From Planctomycetota bacterium (GTDB lineage: Bacteria > Planctomycetota > UBA11346): a stretch of DNA of 6,724 nt. Made by a program: the position numbers and the translations under genes. Every line of letters begins with the position of its first letter. Position 1 is the stretch's first letter. The stretch lies in NCBI GenBank assembly GCA_947440715.1, contig CANETI010000143.1, positions 1 through 6,724 of the forward strand, in the 5' to 3' direction. Positions 5,370 through 6,724 of this stretch are shown one piece after another. Under the pieces are notes generated by a model. It ran no database searches, was not told the origin of the DNA, and saw only the letters and a list, made by a program, of their open reading frames with translations.

Positions 5370-6398
5370 TTAAGGCTTCACCACCACAGCCGCTTCGGTG
5401 GTATTGAGTTCTGGGCCACCGCCACGACCGCCACTGCCAGCGGCGATGAATAAAACGTCATTGAGGCGCGCGATGCCGCTACCGTGACGACCCTGTTGTA
5501 ATGGTGGCCAAGTGGCCCATTGGCCGTTGTGGATATTGAGTGCTTGCACCTGATTATGCGCTTCTTTTTGCGTGGTGCTTTCACCGCCGATGACCAGCAC
5601 GGCATCTCCAAGGGCAAAACTCATGCTGCCAGCTCGTGGAGTCGGTAAATGGCTATCCATTGGCAAGGTTGTCCAAGTGCCGGTGATTATGGAGTACACA
5701 TCCACTTCAGGAATCGTCAGATTGAATACCTCTTTAGTTGCGCCAGACGTTTTCCGGCCACCAACGGCATAAATATTATCCCCTACAACGGCGGCCTGAA
5801 AATGGTCACGTACGCGTGGGGCATCACTTAGTTTGCTCCAGGTACCGGTACGTAAATCAAGCGCATCTAACCATGCGACATTTCCATCCCAGTGGCCATT
5901 CACGATACCGCAGACGGTATACAGCGTATTATTATGAATGACGGCACCAGCACCACCACGGCGACGTTCTGCCGGAACCGTTGGACCTTTGCTCCACGTA
6001 TCCGATTTCGGGTCATAAATGGGAATATGATCAAGTGCCTTTTCTTTCGGGTATCCACCAGTCATGGCACCAGGTAGCCAAATACGTCCTTCCCACACGA
6101 CCGGTTGAAAATGATGGATTTCCATGGGCGGTGGTGACCCGACGGTCCAGGTTTTGCTAGCCGGGTCATAAATGTCGACCGGCTGAATACGGCGCCCGCC
6201 GAGCAAATAGCACTTGTCATTAACGGCGATGAATGCGGCTTCATGGCGAGCATGCGGGTTGCCGCTTGTCGTAATGCCTGTCCATGAAACCGGTATTGGT
6301 GACTTTACAATGGGTTCGTTTACAGTTGTACCGCAACTGATCAGGGCGAAAATCGCAATGGTAACGCAAAGGGCGGCCGTGATTATTTTTATAAACAT
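5370..6398 (-). CDS. Kelch-repeat beta-propeller lipoprotein
   Basis: 342 residues. Seen: signal peptide with a lipobox LISC (19-22), so the mature protein should be lipid-anchored at Cys22, and Gly23 is compatible with outer-membrane sorting. Six kelch-type repeats follow, each with a hydrophobic strand, a Gly-Gly or similar pair, and a closing D/L..T..W motif: examples are CYLLGGRRIQPVDIYDP with SKTWT, IPIYDPKSDTWSKGP, DALDLRTGTWSKL, IYAVGGRK with VDVYSIITGTWTTLP, and VLVIGGES with LNIHNGQWATWPP. The last repeat (FIAAGSGGRGGG) is glycine-rich. Six repeats would close a six-bladed propeller. Such proteins serve as surface or periplasmic binding modules or, as in NanM, sugar mutarotases; nothing here fixes the ligand. 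The ATG at 6398 leads directly into the signal peptide. The gene lies 6 bases after the small upstream gene, probably in one transcript, and converges on ruvA. Confidence 0.88.
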   Translation of the reverse strand: MFIKIITAALCVTIAIFALISCGTTVNEPIVKSPIPVSWTGITTSGNPHARHEAAFIAVNDKCYLLGGRRIQPVDIYDPASKTWTVGSPPPMEIHHFQPVVWEGRIWLPGAMTGGYPKEKALDHIPIYDPKSDTWSKGPTVPAERRRGGAGAVIHNNTLYTVCGIVNGHWDGNVAWLDALDLRTGTWSKLSDAPRVRDHFQAAVVGDNIYAVGGRKTSGATKEVFNLTIPEVDVYSIITGTWTTLPMDSHLPTPRAGSMSFALGDAVLVIGGESTTQKEAHNQVQALNIHNGQWATWPPLQQGRHGSGIARLNDVLFIAAGSGGRGGGPELNTTEAAVVVKP

Positions 6399-6404
6399 GT
6401 GACG

Positions 6405-6716
6405 TTAGATTCCCTTGCGGTCAAAAGCACGTTCAATGACGCCGGGCAAGTGATCGCACGCATTGCGCAATTCTGACGGCTCACCATGTACGGAAGTGAA
6501 AAAATCAGCGCCACGATCAGTTGGTTTGATGCCGACCAAGACAAACGTCATTCCGCTCAACACGACTTGCAGCGCTTTGCGTTGGTCCTCATTCAGTCCT
6601 TCAAGACCGGGCGGCATAATCGTGGTGTTTTCAGCTATCGTAGGCGGTGCGGCCTTAGTCGTTTTGTTTGCTGTTTTGTTGGCCCCAGGAAACTGAATAA
6701 TTTTGTCGTCGTTCAT
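6405..6716 (-). CDS. Small protein of unknown function, upstream partner of the kelch lipoprotein gene
   Basis: 103 residues, family not recognised. Seen: N-terminus MNDDKIIQFPGANK, then a low-complexity Lys/Thr/Ala/Pro stretch (about 14-36) typical of a flexible linker, then a compact C-terminal part (about 37-103) with LEGLNEDQRKALQVVLSG, TFVLVGIKPTDRGADFFTSV and a helical tail ending IERAFDRKGI. There is no signal peptide or clear membrane span; one hydrophobic patch (LSGMTFVLVGI) is too short and is followed by charged residues. It is probably cytoplasmic. The ATG at 6716 is taken as start because the IIQFPG-type N-terminus looks natural, but only 8 bases lie upstream in the window, so a longer start cannot be excluded. 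The stop is 6 bases before the kelch gene start, which suggests co-transcription. Confidence 0.7.
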   Translation of the reverse strand: MNDDKIIQFPGANKTANKTTKAAPPTIAENTTIMPPGLEGLNEDQRKALQVVLSGMTFVLVGIKPTDRGADFFTSVHGEPSELRNACDHLPGVIERAFDRKGI

Positions 6717-6724
6717 GGCGCGAA

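Overview
The window is an ordinary-looking bacterial chromosomal segment of about 50% GC with six complete genes, one gene cut by the left edge, and two gene-free gaps of note. The encoded proteins include a lipoprotein with a clear lipobox, a Sec-exported DUF1573 protein and a polytopic membrane protein, which fits a Gram-negative-type cell. Shine-Dalgarno motifs are weak or absent at almost every start, and at least one gene (rarA) starts with GTG. DUF1573 and kelch-lipoprotein genes are frequent in Planctomycetota, Verrucomicrobiota and Bacteroidota, so a lineage of that kind is a guess; the sequence does not settle it. No tRNA, rRNA, CRISPR array, insertion sequence or transposase was recognised.

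Left block (1-3507, all minus strand): rarA (AAA+ replication-recombination ATPase) overlaps by ATGA the start of a multi-spanning membrane protein of unknown function. After a 112-base gap comes larE (sacrificial sulfur transferase), which overlaps by ATGA the start of larB (nicotinic acid adenine dinucleotide carboxylase/hydrolase); larB runs off the left edge. LarB and LarE are two of the three enzymes that build the nickel-pincer nucleotide (NPN) cofactor of LarA-type racemases. larC and a LarA-like enzyme are not in view and would be expected elsewhere, perhaps just beyond position 1.

Middle (3508-3905): about 400 bases without a convincing gene. It contains two short plus-strand open frames that would join into one roughly 82-residue protein by a single +1 shift near an A-run, inverted repeats, and competing short open frames on the other strand. 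It could be a decayed small gene, a structured RNA or repeat, or plain spacer.

Right block (3906-6724): a secreted DUF1573 protein (minus) is divergent from ruvA (plus), the Holliday-junction-binding subunit of RuvAB. ruvA converges on a kelch beta-propeller lipoprotein gene; the 145-base gap between the two stop codons holds three successive stem-loops that probably end transcription from both sides. The kelch gene follows, 6 bases downstream, a small cytoplasmic-type protein of unknown function beginning MNDDKIIQFPG, so these two are probably co-transcribed.

Two DNA-repair genes (rarA, ruvA) therefore lie about 1.1 kb apart in opposite orientation. I see no strong evidence of a new defence or mobile system. 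The items most worth a second look are the decayed-looking 3508-3905 region, the Cys/His-rich insertion in LarE, the unknown membrane protein translationally coupled to RarA, and the unknown gene paired with the kelch lipoprotein.
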